Origin: Ewingella sp. CoE-038-23
GTDB lineage: Bacteria; Pseudomonadota; Gammaproteobacteria; Enterobacterales; Enterobacteriaceae
Direction of reading: 5' to 3'
Assembly (NCBI RefSeq): GCF_040419245.1
Contig: NZ_JAZHOH010000001.1
Span: 1,798,001 to 1,862,000 of the forward strand
DNA: 64,000 nt
This document shows positions 26,191 to 36,087 of this stretch, in pieces (position 1 is the stretch's first letter; each line of letters opens with the position of its first letter). A model generated the notes under the pieces. The model did no database searches and was not told the origin of the DNA. It saw nothing but the letters and a program-made list of their open reading frames with translations. The position numbers were made by a program, and so were the translations under genes.

Positions 26191-26973
26191 ATGATCCCAT
26201 CGCTATATATCGCGAAAACTGGCCTTGACGCGCAGCAGACCAACATGGACGTCATCGCCAACAACCTGGCGAACGTCAGCACCAACGGGTTCAAACGCCA
26301 GCGCGCGGTGTTTGAAGATTTGCTGTACCAGACAATCCGCCAGCCGGGTGCCCAGTCTTCCGAGCAGACCAATCTGCCGTCAGGCTTGCAGATCGGTACC
26401 GGTGTTCGCCCGGTCGCTACTGAGCGTATCCATGCGCAGGGCAACCTGTCGCAGACGGATAACAGTAAAGATATCGCCATCAAAGGGCAGGGTTTCTTCC
26501 AGGTGCAGCTGCCTGACGGGACCTCAGCCTATACCCGTGACGGCTCTTTCCAAGTTGACCAAAACGGTCAGCTGGTGACCTCCAGTGGTTATCAGGTTAT
26601 CCCGGCTATCACCATCCCTGCTAACGCCCTGAAAATCACCGTCGGCCGTGACGGCATTGTCAGCGTGACCGTGCAGGGGCAGGCGGCAGCGCAGCAGGTT
26701 GGGCAACTGACGCTCAGCACTTTCATCAATGACTCAGGCTTAGAGTCCACCGGTGAAAACTTGTATCAGGAAACCCAAAGTTCTGGCGCGCCAACGGAAA
26801 GCACGCCGGGCCTGAACGGCGCAGGCCTGCTGTACCAAGGCTATGTTGAAACCTCAAACGTAAACGTGGCGGAGGAGCTGGTCAACATGATCCAGACCCA
26901 GCGCGCGTATGAGATCAACAGTAAAGCAGTATCAACATCCGACCAGATGTTGCAGAAGTTAACTCAGCTTTAA
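26191..26973 (+). CDS. flgG: Flagellar distal rod protein FlgG
   Basis: A protein of 260 residues, the usual FlgG length, with N-terminal [20 protein letters not shown] and C-terminal [20 protein letters not shown]. It forms the distal rod that crosses the peptidoglycan and P and L rings. It lies 21 bp after flgF and is followed by a hairpin region before flgH. Confidence 0.97.
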   Translation: MIPSLYIAKTGLDAQQTNMDVIANNLANVSTNGFKRQRAVFEDLLYQTIRQPGAQSSEQTNLPSGLQIGTGVRPVATERIHAQGNLSQTDNSKDIAIKGQGFFQVQLPDGTSAYTRDGSFQVDQNGQLVTSSGYQVIPAITIPANALKITVGRDGIVSVTVQGQAAAQQVGQLTLSTFINDSGLESTGENLYQETQSSGAPTESTPGLNGAGLLYQGYVETSNVNVAEELVNMIQTQRAYEINSKAVSTSDQMLQKLTQL

Positions 26974-26981
26974 GAGTAAGA

Positions 26982-27004
26982 AAGGTAACGCCCGGCGTTA
27001 CCTT
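26982..27004 (+). terminator. Hairpin pair between flgG and flgH
   Basis: AAGGTAACGC (26982-26991) and GCGTTACCTT (26995-27004) form a perfect 10-bp stem with a 3-nt loop; a second G-run/C-run hairpin (GGGGGG ... CCCCC) lies just after, within about 27013-27035. There is no T-run after the first stem, so this is more likely partial attenuation or mRNA processing inside the operon than full termination. Confidence 0.5.
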
Positions 27005-27076
27005 GGCCTGCGGGGGGACGGTACGCCGCCCCCGTTATTTCAGGCTCCGATTCATTCTTTTTCGAAGGCGATTTCC

Positions 27077-27808
27077 GTGGTGACCATGAAATTAACGTCG
27101 GTAAACAGTGCACATTTTCACCGACATGGCGTGTTGGCTCTGCCGCTATTAGTGACCTTATTGCTCAACGGGTGCGCGTACATGCCGCATAAACCCTTGG
27201 TCGAAGGCGCCACCACGGCTCAACCTGCTCCTGCGGCACCACCGGTTCCGAACGGTTCGATTTTCCAATCCGTTCAGCCGATGAACTATGGCTATCAGCC
27301 CCTGTTTGAAGACCGTCGACCGCGTAACGTCGGCGATACCTTGACGCTTGTACTGCAAGAAAACGTCAGTGCCAGCAAAAGCTCCTCCGCCAACGCCAGC
27401 CGTAATGGCTCAAGCAAGTTTGGCGTGGCGACCGCGCCGCGTTATCTGGAAGGCCTGCTCGGCAATGCCCGCGCCGATATGGATATCTCCGGCGATAACA
27501 CCTTCGGCGGCAAAGGCGGCGCGGCGGCGAACAACACCTTCAGCGGCACCTTGACCGTGACGGTCAGCGAAGTGCTGGCCAACGGCAACCTGCGCGTGGT
27601 TGGCGAGAAGCAAATTGAAATTAACCAGGGTACCGAGTTTATCCGCTTCTCCGGCGTGGTGAACCCGCGCACCATCAGTGGCTCCAACAGCGTGGTGTCC
27701 ACGCAGGTGGCGGATGCCCGAATCGAATATGTGGGTAACGGCTACATCAATGAAGCGCAGAACATGGGCTGGTTGCAGCGGTTCTTCCTAAATGTATCGC
27801 CGTACTAA
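27077..27808 (+). CDS. flgH: Flagellar L-ring lipoprotein FlgH
   Basis: A protein of 243 residues from GTG 27077 (GAAGG about 9 nt upstream), or 240 from ATG 27086. The lipoprotein signal peptide has lipobox LLNGC. The mature body is beta-rich with the conserved [16 protein letters not shown] and [17 protein letters not shown] segments. It forms the L ring in the outer membrane around the rod. Confidence 0.95.
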   Translation: MVTMKLTSVNSAHFHRHGVLALPLLVTLLLNGCAYMPHKPLVEGATTAQPAPAAPPVPNGSIFQSVQPMNYGYQPLFEDRRPRNVGDTLTLVLQENVSASKSSSANASRNGSSKFGVATAPRYLEGLLGNARADMDISGDNTFGGKGGAAANNTFSGTLTVTVSEVLANGNLRVVGEKQIEINQGTEFIRFSGVVNPRTISGSNSVVSTQVADARIEYVGNGYINEAQNMGWLQRFFLNVSPY

Positions 27809-27818
27809 TGAGGCACTC

Positions 27819-28928
27819 ATGCGAAAACTAATTTCCGGCTTACTCTGTATTACGCTCTGCGCGGCGGCCGCGCTGCCGGCTTCGGCGCAAAGAATTCGCG
27901 ATCTGGCGACCATTCAGGGCGTGCGTGATAACGCCCTGATCGGCTACGGCTTGGTGGTTGGCCTCGACGGCACTGGTGACCAGACCACCCAAACGCCATT
28001 TACCACCCAGACGCTGACTAACATGCTTTCCCAGTTGGGGATCACCGTGCCACCCGGCACTAACATGCAGCTGAAAAACGTGGCGGCGGTCATGGTTACC
28101 GCCAAGATGCCGCCGTTCGCTCGCAGCGGACAGGCCATCGACGTGGTGGTGTCCTCCATGGGTAATGCCAAAAGTATTCGCGGCGGCACCCTGCTGATGA
28201 CCCCCATGAAAGGGGTAGACAACCAAGTTTACGCGCTGGCACAGGGTAACGTGCTGGTGGGCGGCGCCGGAGCCTCGGCGGGCGGCAGCAGCGTGACGGT
28301 TAACCAGCTCTCCGGCGGCCGTATTACCGGCGGGGCGACCATTGAACGCGAACTTCCAAGCACCTTCGGCACCGAAGGGGTGATCAATCTTCAACTCAAT
28401 GATGAAGATTTCAACCTGGCTCAACAGGTGACCGACGCCATTAACCGTCAGGGCAGCATGGGCACGGCGACCGCGCTGGATGCCCGTAACATTCAGGTGA
28501 TGGTGCCACGCGGCAACAGCTCGCAGGTGCGCATTTTGGCGCAGATCCAGAACGTGGAAGTGACCGTCGGCCCGATGGATGCCAAGGTGATCATCAACTC
28601 CCGTACTGGCTCGGTAGTGATGAACCGCGACGTGACGCTGGACTCTTGCGCCGTGGCGCAGGGTAACTTGTCCGTGGTAGTCGACAGACAAAACGACGTT
28701 TCCCAACCAAACACGCCATTTGGCGGCGGCCAAACCGTGGTGACGCCAAACACCAATATTTCCGTGCGCCAGTCGGGCGGGGCCTTGCAGCAAGTGCAGT
28801 CGAGCGCCAGCCTCAACAATGTGGTGCGCACGTTGAATGCGCTGGGTGCGACGCCGATTGACCTGATGTCTATCCTGCAAGCCATGAAAACCGCAGGTTG
28901 CCTGCGCGCTGATTTGGAAATCATCTAA
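27819..28928 (+). CDS. flgI: Flagellar P-ring protein FlgI
   Basis: A protein of 369 residues from ATG 27819, which gives a signal peptide ending ALPASA before [15 protein letters not shown], the normal mature start; an in-frame ATG at 27792 is upstream. TGAGG at 27809-27813 fits the chosen start. It forms the periplasmic P ring with help from FlgA. The stop overlaps the flgJ start (TAATG). Confidence 0.96.
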   Translation: MRKLISGLLCITLCAAAALPASAQRIRDLATIQGVRDNALIGYGLVVGLDGTGDQTTQTPFTTQTLTNMLSQLGITVPPGTNMQLKNVAAVMVTAKMPPFARSGQAIDVVVSSMGNAKSIRGGTLLMTPMKGVDNQVYALAQGNVLVGGAGASAGGSSVTVNQLSGGRITGGATIERELPSTFGTEGVINLQLNDEDFNLAQQVTDAINRQGSMGTATALDARNIQVMVPRGNSSQVRILAQIQNVEVTVGPMDAKVIINSRTGSVVMNRDVTLDSCAVAQGNLSVVVDRQNDVSQPNTPFGGGQTVVTPNTNISVRQSGGALQQVQSSASLNNVVRTLNALGATPIDLMSILQAMKTAGCLRADLEII

Positions 28929-29878
28929 TGAGCGATCTTATGTCGATGTCCGGCGCTGCGTATGACGCGCAGTCGCTTAATAAACTGAAAGTGGCGGCCA
29001 AGAACGATCCACAAGGGCAGGTGAGGGAAGTGGCGAAGCAGTTCGAAGGCGTTTTCGTGCAGATGATGCTGAAAAGCATGCGTTCCGCACTGCCGCAGGA
29101 CGGCCTGCTGAGCAGCGACCAAACCCGGCTTTATACATCGATGTACGATCAGCAAATTGCGCAGGACATGTCGGCTAAAGGGCTGGGTATGGCCGATATG
29201 ATGGTGAAACAGCTCACCGGCGGTAATCCCGAGCCCTCCGAGAAGGCGGGTACGGTGCCAATGGCGCTGGACAACGAAGTACTGAGCACCATGCCACTTC
29301 AGGCAATGGAGCAGATGATCCGCAAAGCCATCCCGAACGCGCCGGACCGCACTTTGGGCGGCGCACCGTTGCCGCAGGACAGCGGCCAGTTTGTGTCGCG
29401 CCTGAGCATTCCGGCGCAGGTCGCCAGTCAGGAAAGTGGCATTTCGCACCAGCTGATTATGGCGCAGGCCGCGCTGGAATCCGGCTGGGGCCAGCGCGAA
29501 ATTCCCACTAGCGACGGCAAGCAGAGCTATAACCTGTTTGGTATTAAGGCGGGCGGCAACTGGACCGGGCCAACCACGCAAATCACCACCACCGAATACA
29601 CCAACGGCGTGGCGAAGAAGGTGCAGGCCAGCTTCCGCGTCTATGGCTCCTATGTCGAAGCCATCAGCGATTACGTGAAATTGCTGACCAACAACCCGCG
29701 CTATGCCCACGTGGCGGCCGCCAACACGCCGGAACAGGCGGCCCACGCGCTGCAAGCAGCCGGTTATGCCACCGATCCTAACTACGCCGCTAAGCTGGTG
29801 AATGTTATCCAGAAAATCAAAGGGGCCGGCGCGCAGGCGGTCAAAGCCTACAGCACGGATCTCAGCAAAATTTTCTGA
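28928..29878 (+). CDS. flgJ: Rod-cap protein and peptidoglycan hydrolase FlgJ
   Basis: A two-domain protein of 316 residues. The N-terminal part (~1-100) is the rod-capping domain (VAKQFEGVFVQMMLKSMRSALP). The C-terminal part (~150-310) is a glucosaminidase domain with the catalytic Glu in HQLIMAQAALESGWGQRE. It opens the cell wall so the rod can pass. Last gene before the flgKL promoter. Confidence 0.96.
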   Translation: MSDLMSMSGAAYDAQSLNKLKVAAKNDPQGQVREVAKQFEGVFVQMMLKSMRSALPQDGLLSSDQTRLYTSMYDQQIAQDMSAKGLGMADMMVKQLTGGNPEPSEKAGTVPMALDNEVLSTMPLQAMEQMIRKAIPNAPDRTLGGAPLPQDSGQFVSRLSIPAQVASQESGISHQLIMAQAALESGWGQREIPTSDGKQSYNLFGIKAGGNWTGPTTQITTTEYTNGVAKKVQASFRVYGSYVEAISDYVKLLTNNPRYAHVAAANTPEQAAHALQAAGYATDPNYAAKLVNVIQKIKGAGAQAVKAYSTDLSKIF

Positions 29879-29897
29879 AAAAACTGTCTTTTACGTC

Positions 29898-29924
29898 TCA
29901 AGTTCTCAAGGCATTAGCCGATAA
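29898..29924 (+). promoter_or_regulatory. Sigma-28 (FliA) promoter of flgKL
   Basis: TCAAGTTC (29898-29905, six of eight of TAAAGTTT), an 11-bp spacer and a perfect GCCGATAA (29917-29924). It sits about 100 bp upstream of flgK in the flgJ-flgK gap and allows class III expression of flgKL in addition to read-through. Confidence 0.85.
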
Positions 29925-30021
29925 CTCTTTCAGAGCGGAAAAAGGGCGCGAATCCCGATTTCCATAACACTTTGATTTTATATCATTCGCCGGGCTGGTT
30001 CCGGGAGCAGAAGGGTCACTC

Positions 30022-31674
30022 ATGTCCTCAAATGGCTTAATTAATACCGCAATGAGCGGACTGAATGCGGCTCAGGCTGCACTGAGCACGGTGAGTAACA
30101 ACATCGCCAACGTCAGCGTGGCGGGCTACAACCGCCAGACCGCGATCATTGTTCAGAGCAACGGCAATAGCACGGCGGCGGGTTACATCGGCAACGGCGT
30201 TAACGTCAGCAGCATCAACCGTGAATATAACGCCTTTGTTTCCAACCAGTTACTAGGCGCCAGCACCATCAATAGCGCGCTGGGCACCCAGTACGCTCAG
30301 GCGAGCCAGATTGATAATCTGCTGTCGAACAGCACCACCAACTTATCGAGCACCATGCAGAACTTCTTCAAAAGTCTGCAAACCCTGACCAGCAACGCCG
30401 GTGACAGCGCGTCACGTCAGGCCGTTTTGGGGCAAGCGCAGGGGATGGCGGCACAGTTCAACAGCGCGGCAAAATACCTCGCTGATATGAATACCGGTAT
30501 TAACCAGCAAATCACCGATAATGTGAACCAAATCAATAACTATGCTTCACAAATCGCCAAGCTGAACCAGCAGATCACCGCCACGCGCGGCAGCACCGGG
30601 CAGGAGCCAAACGCGCTGCTGGACCAACGCGATGAGATGGTCAGCAAACTGAATGATATCGCCGGTGTAACCGTGACTCAGCAAGACGGCGACGCCTATA
30701 ACGTCTCCTTCGCCAACGGCGTGCCTTTAGTGCAGGGCAGCGATACCCGTACCGTAGTGGCAACGCCGTCCAGCGCTGATCCGAGCAAACTGACTGTGGG
30801 TATGACTCAGCCAGATGGCAGCGTGACCCAGGTTAGCGAAAGCCGCATCACCACGGGTGCCTTGGGTGGCGTGCTGGCCTTCCGTAAAGACAACCTTGAG
30901 CCAGCCATAAACCAGCTGGGCCAGTTGGCGCTCTCCATTGGCAGCAGCTTCAACGGCGTGAACAAAGCTGGTTTTGATGTATCCGGTAACGCTGGGACGA
31001 ACTTCTTCAACTTCAGCAATCCGTCGACCATTTCGAACACCAAAAACACCGGCACGGCTAACATGACGGTGACCTACGCCGACGCAACCGCAGTGAAAGC
31101 CAGCGATTATGTGATGTCCTACGAAGGTGGCAAGTGGACGGCAACGCGCACTTCCGATGGGGCAAAAATCACCCCGACGCAGAGCACCGATGCCAATAAC
31201 GTCACTACCATGACCTTCGACGGCATCAAGATTGATGTCACCGGCACCCCGGCTGAAAAAGACAGCATCACGGTGAAAACGGTAAGCAATGCCGCGAGCA
31301 GCCTGAATGTGGCATTGACCGACGGTTCGCAAATTGCCGCCGCCAGTAAAACAGATTCCGGCGCCAGCGATAACACCAACGCGCAGAAACTGTTGGATTT
31401 GCAAACCGCCAAGCTGGTGGAAGGTAAATCAACCCTGACCGGCGCATATGCCAGCCTGGTGAGCAGCGTGGGTAATCAGGTTGCCAGTTTGAAAACCAAC
31501 ACCACGGCGCAAACCAACATCGTCACCAACTTGCAGCAGCAACAGCAGTCGATCTCGGGCGTTAACACCGACGAAGAATACGGCGATTTGCAGCGTTATC
31601 AGCAATATTATCTGGCTAACGCGCAAGTGATTAAGACGGCATCAACCATTTTCGATGCGATCATTAACCTGTAA
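30022..31674 (+). CDS. flgK: Hook-filament junction protein FlgK
   Basis: A protein of 550 residues with the N-terminal SGLNAAQAALSTVSNNIANVSVAGYNRQ motif region and C-terminal DEEYGDLQRYQQYYLANAQVIKTA coiled segment of hook-associated protein 1. It joins hook to filament and is carried by FlgN. Expression should follow the sigma-28 promoter at 29898-29924. Confidence 0.97.
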   Translation: MSSNGLINTAMSGLNAAQAALSTVSNNIANVSVAGYNRQTAIIVQSNGNSTAAGYIGNGVNVSSINREYNAFVSNQLLGASTINSALGTQYAQASQIDNLLSNSTTNLSSTMQNFFKSLQTLTSNAGDSASRQAVLGQAQGMAAQFNSAAKYLADMNTGINQQITDNVNQINNYASQIAKLNQQITATRGSTGQEPNALLDQRDEMVSKLNDIAGVTVTQQDGDAYNVSFANGVPLVQGSDTRTVVATPSSADPSKLTVGMTQPDGSVTQVSESRITTGALGGVLAFRKDNLEPAINQLGQLALSIGSSFNGVNKAGFDVSGNAGTNFFNFSNPSTISNTKNTGTANMTVTYADATAVKASDYVMSYEGGKWTATRTSDGAKITPTQSTDANNVTTMTFDGIKIDVTGTPAEKDSITVKTVSNAASSLNVALTDGSQIAAASKTDSGASDNTNAQKLLDLQTAKLVEGKSTLTGAYASLVSSVGNQVASLKTNTTAQTNIVTNLQQQQQSISGVNTDEEYGDLQRYQQYYLANAQVIKTASTIFDAIINL

Positions 31675-31708
31675 CGCATTCACCGCGACTCGATAAGGAA
31701 CTGATGCC

Positions 31709-32671
31709 ATGCGCCTTAGTACTAACATGATTTACCAGCAGAATATGAACAGCGTCTCGAATGCTCAGTCGCTGTGGCAGGATACCGGTGTGCAGCTCTC
31801 TACCGGCAATCGGGTGAACAAGCCGTCGGATGACCCGCTGGCCGCCTCGCAGGCGATTATGGTTCAACAGGCGCAGGCGCAGAACGATCAATACGCCATC
31901 GCGCGTACCTTCGCGAACCAGAATATGAGTCAGGAAGAGAACATCCTGAACAACGTCACCACCGCGATTCAGAGCGCGCAGAGCCTGATCGTTAACGCCG
32001 GTGATGGTGCGTTGAGTGATGATGACCGCGCGTCATTGGCGACCAAGTTGCAGGGTATTAAAGACCAAATCGTCAATATGGCGAACAGCACAGACGGTAA
32101 CGGGCGCTATATCTTTGGCGGTTACAAAAGTGATAAGCCGCCGTACAGCGTGGATGCAACGACGGGGGCGGTGACCTATAGCGGCGGGGATGAAGCGATT
32201 TCCCAGCAGGTTGATGCCAGCCGTACCATGACCATCAGCCACACCGGTACGCAGGTATTTAACACGCTGACGTCTAACCCAGTGAAAGAGCCGGACGGCA
32301 CGGCAAGCCAGACCGATATCTTCAAAACCATCGACGGCGCTATCGCCGCGTTGAAAACGCCAAAAGCTAATTTCGCTAGCCCTTCTGATTACACGGCAGC
32401 CATCGACAAAAGCAACCGCGGCCTGTCGAACTCGCTGAACAACGTGCTGTCCGTGCGCTCTCAGTTGGGTACCCAGCTGGACGAGTTGGATAAGCTGGAT
32501 TCGATGGGCGACGACACCAAGCTGATTAACGGCGATAAGCTTAACGCGCTGGTCGGCACCGACTGGACGGCGGCTATTTCGCAATACAGCTTGCAGCAAG
32601 TCGCACTACAGGCGTCGTACAAAACCTTTACCAGCATGCAAGGGCTGTCGCTGTTCCAAATGAATTCTTAA
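31709..32671 (+). CDS. flgL: Hook-filament junction protein FlgL
   Basis: A protein of 320 residues of the flagellin-like HAP3 family: N-terminal MRLSTNMIYQQNMNSV and the SGNRVN-type (STGNRVNKPSDDPLAA) segment, and a C-terminal helix. It forms the second junction layer between hook and filament. Last gene of the flg block; a strong terminator follows at 32774. Confidence 0.96.
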   Translation: MRLSTNMIYQQNMNSVSNAQSLWQDTGVQLSTGNRVNKPSDDPLAASQAIMVQQAQAQNDQYAIARTFANQNMSQEENILNNVTTAIQSAQSLIVNAGDGALSDDDRASLATKLQGIKDQIVNMANSTDGNGRYIFGGYKSDKPPYSVDATTGAVTYSGGDEAISQQVDASRTMTISHTGTQVFNTLTSNPVKEPDGTASQTDIFKTIDGAIAALKTPKANFASPSDYTAAIDKSNRGLSNSLNNVLSVRSQLGTQLDELDKLDSMGDDTKLINGDKLNALVGTDWTAAISQYSLQQVALQASYKTFTSMQGLSLFQMNS

Positions 32672-32773
32672 TTCCCCGCGAATTCATGTCTAAAACGTCT
32701 CACTGAAAGGGGCCTGCTGGCTCCTTCTCATCTACACCTTTTCTGAGCGTACTTAAACCGGGTGCGTTCAGTT

Positions 32774-32818
32774 TGTATGTCACTTTGTCAGCCTAAGGGC
32801 AGGGTGACATACACTTTT
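32774..32818 (+). terminator. Rho-independent terminator after flgL
   Basis: TGTATGTCAC (32774-32783) pairs with GTGACATACA (32804-32813) and is followed by a TTTTT run at 32814-32818. It ends the flgKL transcript about 100 bp after the stop. Confidence 0.75.
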
Positions 32819-32844
32819 TATTTTCAATTGCATCTTTGGGTTTG

Positions 32845-33204
32845 AATTCAAATTCAAATTTAAATTCAAGACCTTGCGTTGCCACGCAAACTGGCCCAGA
32901 AGGCGCGAAAGCGCGCGCCCTCTGGACACCCGCGCTCTTTAGTGCTGGAGGATCGAGGCTTCGCAGGGGGGGGATGGACGTGTTTCAGGTAGCTAAGTGA
33001 TAGCCGCGAAATGCCGCCGCTTAGGCGGTTCCCTCGCTGCGGGATTACAACCCGCGTAAAAAGCCACGCGGTTTTCCACCTCTTGCTCGGCGTCACTTCT
33101 GAACGCGACCTACTGGCAATTACACCGTGCCGTTTCAGTGGGTTAGGTCAGGCTGGGATGAGGAGTGGTTTAAATCGTGCTCAATGAGGCAAACCTCACC
33201 CCAG
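32845..33204. repeat. Gene-free mosaic of repeat-like sequence between flgL and yohK
   Basis: It begins with an AATTCAA-type short tandem run (32850-32876). It continues with a GC-rich imperfect hairpin (CCAGAAGGCGCG at 32896-32907 against CGCGCGCCCTCTGG at 32912-32925), a G8 tract near 32968-32975, and GCGGG/CCCGC stems near 33041-33056. No coding signal is convincing. The composition resembles dispersed intergenic repeats of enterobacteria, but only one copy lies in the window, so repeat status is inference. Confidence 0.4.
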
Positions 33205-33227
33205 CCCTCTCCTTAAAAAGGAGAGGG
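33205..33227. terminator. Perfect 10-bp hairpin downstream of yohK
   Basis: CCCTCTCCTT (33205-33214) and AAGGAGAGGG (33218-33227) with a 3-nt loop, 27 bp past the yohK stop on the minus strand. The surrounding wording (CTCACCCCAGCCCTCTCC) is a common proteobacterial intergenic repeat type. It may terminate yohJK transcription. Confidence 0.55.
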
Positions 33228-33253
33228 AGCAAAGCAAAACCCAATGATCTGCT

Positions 33254-33946
33254 TTACCCAAACATTGCCAGCAGCACCGGAAACAGGAAAGGTGCAATAA
33301 GTGACGTCATGATCCCGCATATCACCAGTGCCAGCGAGCTAAAGGCACCTTCTTGAAAATCAACTTCTGCGGCGCGGGCCGTGCCTAGGGCGTGGGAGGC
33401 GGTACCCATGGCTAAACCGCGTGAGGTTTTGGTGGTGATTTTCAGGACATTCAAAATACTGTGACCAAACACCGCGCCAAGAATACCCACGAAAATCACG
33501 CAGACTGCGCTAATCGCCGGGATGCCGTTGATCGAGTGAGCCGTTGCCATGGCAATCGGCGTGGTCACTGATTTTGGTAATATTGAGGCGGCCAACTCAG
33601 GCGTCGCGCCCATCCATAAGGCTATCGCCGTGCCGCTGGTCATCGCCACCATACTGCCAATAAAACAGACGCTGATGATCGACTTCCAGCGGGCGCGTAT
33701 CTGGTGCAACTGCTCATACAGCGGGAAAGCCAGCGCCACCACCGCCGGTTGTAGCAGGTCATTCAGAATCTTACTGCCAGCAAAATAACGGGCGTAGGGA
33801 ATGTTGGTCACTAACAGTAGTGGGATGATCACCACCATCGACATCAGCAACGGATTCAACAGCGGAAGTTTCAGCTTGATAGCCAGCTTGCGGGTGGCGA
33901 AAAATACCAGCAGCGTTAAAGGTAACGACCAGAGAATGTCGATCAT
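33254..33946 (-). CDS. yohK: LrgB/CidB-family inner-membrane protein YohK
   Basis: A hydrophobic protein of 230 residues with about seven membrane helices and the LrgB core ([38 protein letters not shown], read in parts, and [17 protein letters not shown]). It pairs with the holin-like LrgA/YohJ partner. LrgAB/CidAB proteins are linked to murein hydrolase control and pyruvate/glycolate transport in other bacteria; the role in enterobacteria is less certain. It overlaps yohJ by 4 bp. Confidence 0.9.
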   Translation of the reverse strand: MIDILWSLPLTLLVFFATRKLAIKLKLPLLNPLLMSMVVIIPLLLVTNIPYARYFAGSKILNDLLQPAVVALAFPLYEQLHQIRARWKSIISVCFIGSMVAMTSGTAIALWMGATPELAASILPKSVTTPIAMATAHSINGIPAISAVCVIFVGILGAVFGHSILNVLKITTKTSRGLAMGTASHALGTARAAEVDFQEGAFSSLALVICGIMTSLIAPFLFPVLLAMFG

Positions 33947-34341
33947 GATTTCTCCTCCGCGTCATTATCCAGCGGCTTTTCACGATGAATAAAGTGCGAG
34001 CAGTAAGCCGTGATCACCAGTACGACTAAAGTGCTGACCAGACAAGAAACCACCAGAGGGCCGAACTGGGCGCGCAGCATATCGTAATAGGTCATCACCC
34101 CGACACCGATGGGTACGAAGAGCAGGGCCATGTAGCGAATGAGCACATTACAGCCCGGCTTCACCCAGCGATAAGGCAAAACTTGCGTCGAAAGCAGGCA
34201 GAAAAGGATCAGCATGCCGATAATGCTGCCGGGAATGCTGATTGGCAGCAGTGATGAAATTCCGATGCCAGCGTATAAGCAGGCATAGATCAAAATAAAT
34301 GACCTTATATATTGTAAAAGCAAAGTTAATACGTCGCGCAT
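33943..34341 (-). CDS. yohJ: LrgA/CidA-family holin-like protein YohJ
   Basis: A protein of about 132 residues with four membrane helices. The core [19 protein letters not shown] and [21 protein letters not shown] segments match E. coli YohJ closely. ATG 34341 aligns best with the family start; in-frame ATGs at 34350 and 34368 are alternatives without better ribosome sites. First gene of yohJK. Confidence 0.88.
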   Translation of the reverse strand: MRDVLTLLLQYIRSFILIYACLYAGIGISSLLPISIPGSIIGMLILFCLLSTQVLPYRWVKPGCNVLIRYMALLFVPIGVGVMTYYDMLRAQFGPLVVSCLVSTLVVLVITAYCSHFIHREKPLDNDAEEKS

Positions 34342-34506
34342 AGCCTTCATCCCAGTAAGGTGACGCATTCATCATACAATTAAAGTGTGATCTGCACCAC
34401 AAAAAGGAGTATGAAATTGATGCATGAAGTGTATGCCATTTTGGAAACGTACCTAAGGTAACTTTGCAGTTTTATCTCAGCTTTGACGTGGTTGATAGAA
34501 CGTCCG

Positions 34507-34535
34507 CGTGCCCTTTGAAACGGTAAAAGGGCACG
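34507..34535 (-). terminator. Hairpin after xylB
   Basis: CGTGCCCTTT (34507-34516) and AAAGGGCACG (34526-34535) form a perfect 10-bp stem just past the xylB stop. There is no good T-run on the minus strand, so it may protect the 3' end rather than terminate strongly. Confidence 0.5.
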
Positions 34536-34542
34536 TGGTGGC

Positions 34543-35997
34543 TCATTTCATTAAGGGCAGCAGGCTTTGATAAAGCTGGTGGAAGATTTTTCGTCGTTCA
34601 AGATAGCACTGCTGCTTTGCACCGTCAGGGCGATGCGTTTGTTCCAATGGTAACTCGGGTAGCAGCTCTTCCATCGACTTATTCGGGTTCATCGCCAACT
34701 GCGCCAAACGCGCTGCACCAAGGGCTGGTCCAACATCGCCGCCGGTTCGATACTCCAGCGTCTGCCCGCTGATATCCGCCAGCATTTGCCGCCAATAGGC
34801 GCTGCGTGCCCCACCGCCTATAAGAGTAATGGAATCAGGTTTCAGACCCGTGGCGTGAAGGGCATCCATACCTTCTGCGAGGGCGAATCCTACGCCTTCT
34901 AATACGGCCCGACCAATATCGGCCGGGCCGTGTTCATGTGTTAAGCCAAACAGGGTTCCGGTAGCGTTCGGATTATTGTGCGGCGTGCGCTCGCCAGAAA
35001 GATAGGGCAAGAACCAGACGGGGCTTTGGGCCGGCGTCGATTCTTCAACCAGCTTAAGCAGACTGGCTACCGAGTCCATCCCCGTTAGTTTTACCGCCCA
35101 GTCCAGACAAGAAGCGGCGCTCAGCATTACCGACATCAGATGCCATTTATTGGGCAAGGCGTGACAGAAACTGTGCACCGCCTGCTGCGGATTACTGAGG
35201 AAGCCTTCGCTAACTGCAAAATAGACGCCCGATGTGCCGAGTGACAGCATCGCCTGGCCTGCCCGATAGAGGCCAACGCCCACCGCACCGGCTGCGTTAT
35301 CTCCTCCGCCTGCGACCACCGGCACGCGTGGGATACCCCAACGCTGAGCCAGTTCGGCACTCAGCTCGCCTGTGATCTGACTGCCTTCAAACAGTCGTGG
35401 CATTTTCTTGCGCGAAAGGCCACAGGCGGCGAGTATCTCGTCGCTCCAGTCTCGTTTGGCGACGTTCAACCACATCGTGCCTGCGGCATCTGACATATCA
35501 CTGGCAAAAACGCCGGTCATGCGCCAACGCAGATAGTCTTTCGGCAGCAGCACTTTGTCGATGCGGCTGAAAATATCAGGTTCGAATTGCTTAACCCATG
35601 CCAACTTCGGCGCGGTAAAGCCCGGCATCATAATATTGCCCGTGATTTCCCGCGAGTTGGGCACTGCCTTTTCAAGCGCCTGACACTGCTTGGCGCTACG
35701 CCCGTCGTTCCACAAAATGGCCGGACGCAGCACTTGCCCCTGCTGATCTAACAGCGTGGCGCCGTGCATTTGCCCCGTCAGCCCAAGGGCCTTAACTGTG
35801 GCAAGGTTATGATCAGCCCCCAACGCGAGAAGAGAGTTATCGGTGGCTGTCCACCAGTCGGCGGGATCTTGCTCCGACCACAAAGGGTGAGGGCGGGAAA
35901 GGGGGAGAGGTTCCGTGTGCGTAGCCACGACCTGACCTTGTTCATTAAGTAAGATGGCTTTGACACCCGACGTGCCAAGATCGATACCGAGATACAT
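34543..35997 (-). CDS. xylB: Xylulose kinase XylB
   Basis: A FGGY-family kinase of 484 residues turning D-xylulose into xylulose-5-phosphate. Start ATG 35997, with GGGAGAG upstream, gives MYLGIDLGTSGVK, the phosphate-binding loop; 19 further in-frame codons upstream are excluded. LTGQMHGATLLD, AGGGDNAAGAVG and LIGGGARSAYWRQ are the usual sugar- and ATP-site segments. Second gene of xylAB, after a strong hairpin. Confidence 0.96.
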   Translation of the reverse strand: MYLGIDLGTSGVKAILLNEQGQVVATHTEPLPLSRPHPLWSEQDPADWWTATDNSLLALGADHNLATVKALGLTGQMHGATLLDQQGQVLRPAILWNDGRSAKQCQALEKAVPNSREITGNIMMPGFTAPKLAWVKQFEPDIFSRIDKVLLPKDYLRWRMTGVFASDMSDAAGTMWLNVAKRDWSDEILAACGLSRKKMPRLFEGSQITGELSAELAQRWGIPRVPVVAGGGDNAAGAVGVGLYRAGQAMLSLGTSGVYFAVSEGFLSNPQQAVHSFCHALPNKWHLMSVMLSAASCLDWAVKLTGMDSVASLLKLVEESTPAQSPVWFLPYLSGERTPHNNPNATGTLFGLTHEHGPADIGRAVLEGVGFALAEGMDALHATGLKPDSITLIGGGARSAYWRQMLADISGQTLEYRTGGDVGPALGAARLAQLAMNPNKSMEELLPELPLEQTHRPDGAKQQCYLERRKIFHQLYQSLLPLMK

Positions 35998-36030
35998 AAA
36001 CACTTCTCTCCCTGTAGGCTGCTGCATGAG

Positions 36031-36069
36031 TCTGCTTCGCCCAGCAATTATCATGCCGGGCGAAGCAGA
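36031..36069 (-). promoter_or_regulatory. Perfect 12-bp stem-loop between xylA and xylB
   Basis: TCTGCTTCGCCC (36031-36042) and GGGCGAAGCAGA (36058-36069) with a 15-nt loop in the 90-bp intercistronic gap. It probably lowers xylB relative to xylA or stabilises the xylA 3' end. Confidence 0.6.
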
Positions 36070-36087
36070 TTTTATATCTTATGGGGC

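Noticed and set aside
27840..28880. Long open frame on the minus strand opposite flgI (346 codons)
   Set aside because: It lies wholly inside flgI, which has clear homology. The protein is rich in His, Arg and Gly in the way typical of antisense shadows of GC-rich genes.
28925..29755. Long minus-strand frame opposite flgJ (276 codons)
   Set aside because: Fully overlaps flgJ; no ribosome site or recognisable domain.
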